This document shows, piece after piece, positions 5,324 through 5,888 of a DNA stretch of 5,888 nt. Both the position numbers and the translations under genes were made by a program. Positions within the stretch are counted from its first letter, which is position 1. Every line of letters begins with the position of its first letter. The notes beneath the pieces are model-generated. The model ran no database searches. It was not told the DNA's origin and worked only from the letters and a program-made list of their open reading frames with translations. Where the stretch lies: positions 1-5,888 of the forward strand of contig JAHZJZ010000117.1 in assembly GCA_022600655.1 (NCBI GenBank), in the 5' to 3' direction. The stretch is from Campylobacterota bacterium (GTDB taxonomy: Bacteria > Campylobacterota > Campylobacteria > Campylobacterales > Sulfurovaceae).

Positions 5324-5888
5324 ATGTATAATAAATTTATATTTTCTACTATTCATAAAGTTTATTATTTTTTAATAGCTTATACCCTCGTATGCATAAT
5401 TTTTATCTATGGATACAATCAACTTCCTCACTATGAAGAGCAGTTTAAAAAAGTTGTTCTTCACCTATCCATTGAGGGTGTTGATGCTTCTACTGACCGT
5501 ACTATTAAAACCATTTTTGCTAATGAAAAAGATATATATCGGAGTAACCTATTTGATACCCAAAAACGCACAGGTAATGAAAAAGAGTTACAAAAGCTTA
5601 AACATAAAAATATTTCATCTGTTTATATCGTTATTCCCAAAAAAGAGAATCTTATTTTTCTTTTAGATGGTTGTAATGGAAATAGAGGAGAGTTTGGTCA
5701 ACTCTTTCAACCTGTAGATATGAACATATTTCGTAAAATACAACAAACTAAGAGTAAAGAGATTTTTATACAAGATGGAATCAAGGATTTAGGTTTTACA
5801 TTGGTTAAACCCATTATTAAAAATGAGACAGTTGTTGCCTTTTTATTGATTGACTATACACAAAAAAGTTTAGATAACTTTATGTCAT
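5324..5888 (+). CDS. membrane-anchored sensor, Cache-like domain, 3' end beyond the window
   Basis: An open frame of 188 codons starts at the ATG at 5324 and runs off the right edge with no stop. AGGG at 5312-5315 lies 8 bases upstream. A short basic N-terminus (NKF, HK) leads into one membrane helix at about 13-30 (VYYFLIAYTLVCIIFIYG). The remainder is a soluble, probably periplasmic segment. Residues 98-188 (SSVYIVIPKKENLIFLLDG, then DLGFTLVKPIIKNETVVAFLLIDYTQ) follow the strand order of Cache-type sensing domains, with the KPI...N..VVAFL.ID pattern typical of their second half. Such N-termini usually precede a second membrane helix and a histidine kinase, GGDEF or chemoreceptor output, which is not visible here. 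The upstream exported protein may be its partner. The coding call is secure; the Cache assignment is moderate and the output unknown. Confidence 0.8.
   Translation, partial: MYNKFIFSTIHKVYYFLIAYTLVCIIFIYGYNQLPHYEEQFKKVVLHLSIEGVDASTDRTIKTIFANEKDIYRSNLFDTQKRTGNEKELQKLKHKNISSVYIVIPKKENLIFLLDGCNGNRGEFGQLFQPVDMNIFRKIQQTKSKEIFIQDGIKDLGFTLVKPIIKNETVVAFLLIDYTQKSLDNFMS

Noticed and set aside
5409..5666. Plus-strand 85-residue open frame
   Set aside because: It lies within the sensor gene starting at 5324 in another frame. The sensor frame is open to the window edge, has a ribosome site, and shows a membrane helix and Cache-like pattern.
1..5888. CRISPR arrays, tRNA or rRNA genes, insertion sequences
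   Set aside because: No spaced repeats, cloverleaf-like sequence, rRNA motif, transposase or terminal repeats were seen on either strand.

Overview
The window looks like a chromosomal piece of a Campylobacterota (epsilonproteobacterial) genome of the Sulfurovum/Sulfurimonas/Helicobacter kind. The evidence is AT-rich DNA with short intergenic gaps, extended -10 type promoters without clear -35 boxes, and rho followed directly by murI. The same pair lies side by side in Helicobacter pylori (HP0550/HP0549). Placement is by gene order and protein character only; no database search was possible.

Layout. Positions 1-917 (minus strand) hold a Cof-type HAD phosphatase whose 3' end runs off the left edge; its last ~120 bases are abruptly GC-rich and atypical. 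A divergent small integral membrane protein of unknown function follows (963-1355, plus). Next comes rho (1454-2788) with its own promoter and a G-free leader, then murI (2800-3537), probably one transcript. trpS (4505-3540, minus) converges on murI: the two genes are 2 bases apart and both stop codons sit inside one shared hairpin. Upstream of trpS is a divergent promoter region with overlapping promoters, an 11-bp-period direct repeat and an AT inverted repeat. It leads into an exported small protein (4707-5135) resembling the C-terminal part of YfiR-like proteins. After a 188-base gap holding a perfect 26-bp palindrome, a membrane-anchored sensor gene starts at 5324 and runs off the right edge; only its N-terminal membrane helix and Cache-like sensing domain are visible.

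Functionally, the middle is housekeeping: transcription termination, D-glutamate for peptidoglycan, and tryptophan tRNA charging. The right end looks like a signalling module: a secreted periplasmic protein next to a transmembrane sensor, comparable in layout to YfiR/YfiN-type control of cyclic-di-GMP, though the output domain lies outside the window. The points most worth checking are the GC-rich, dual-frame left edge, the 26-bp palindrome, the exported-protein/sensor pair, and the tandem GTTCACA boxes.
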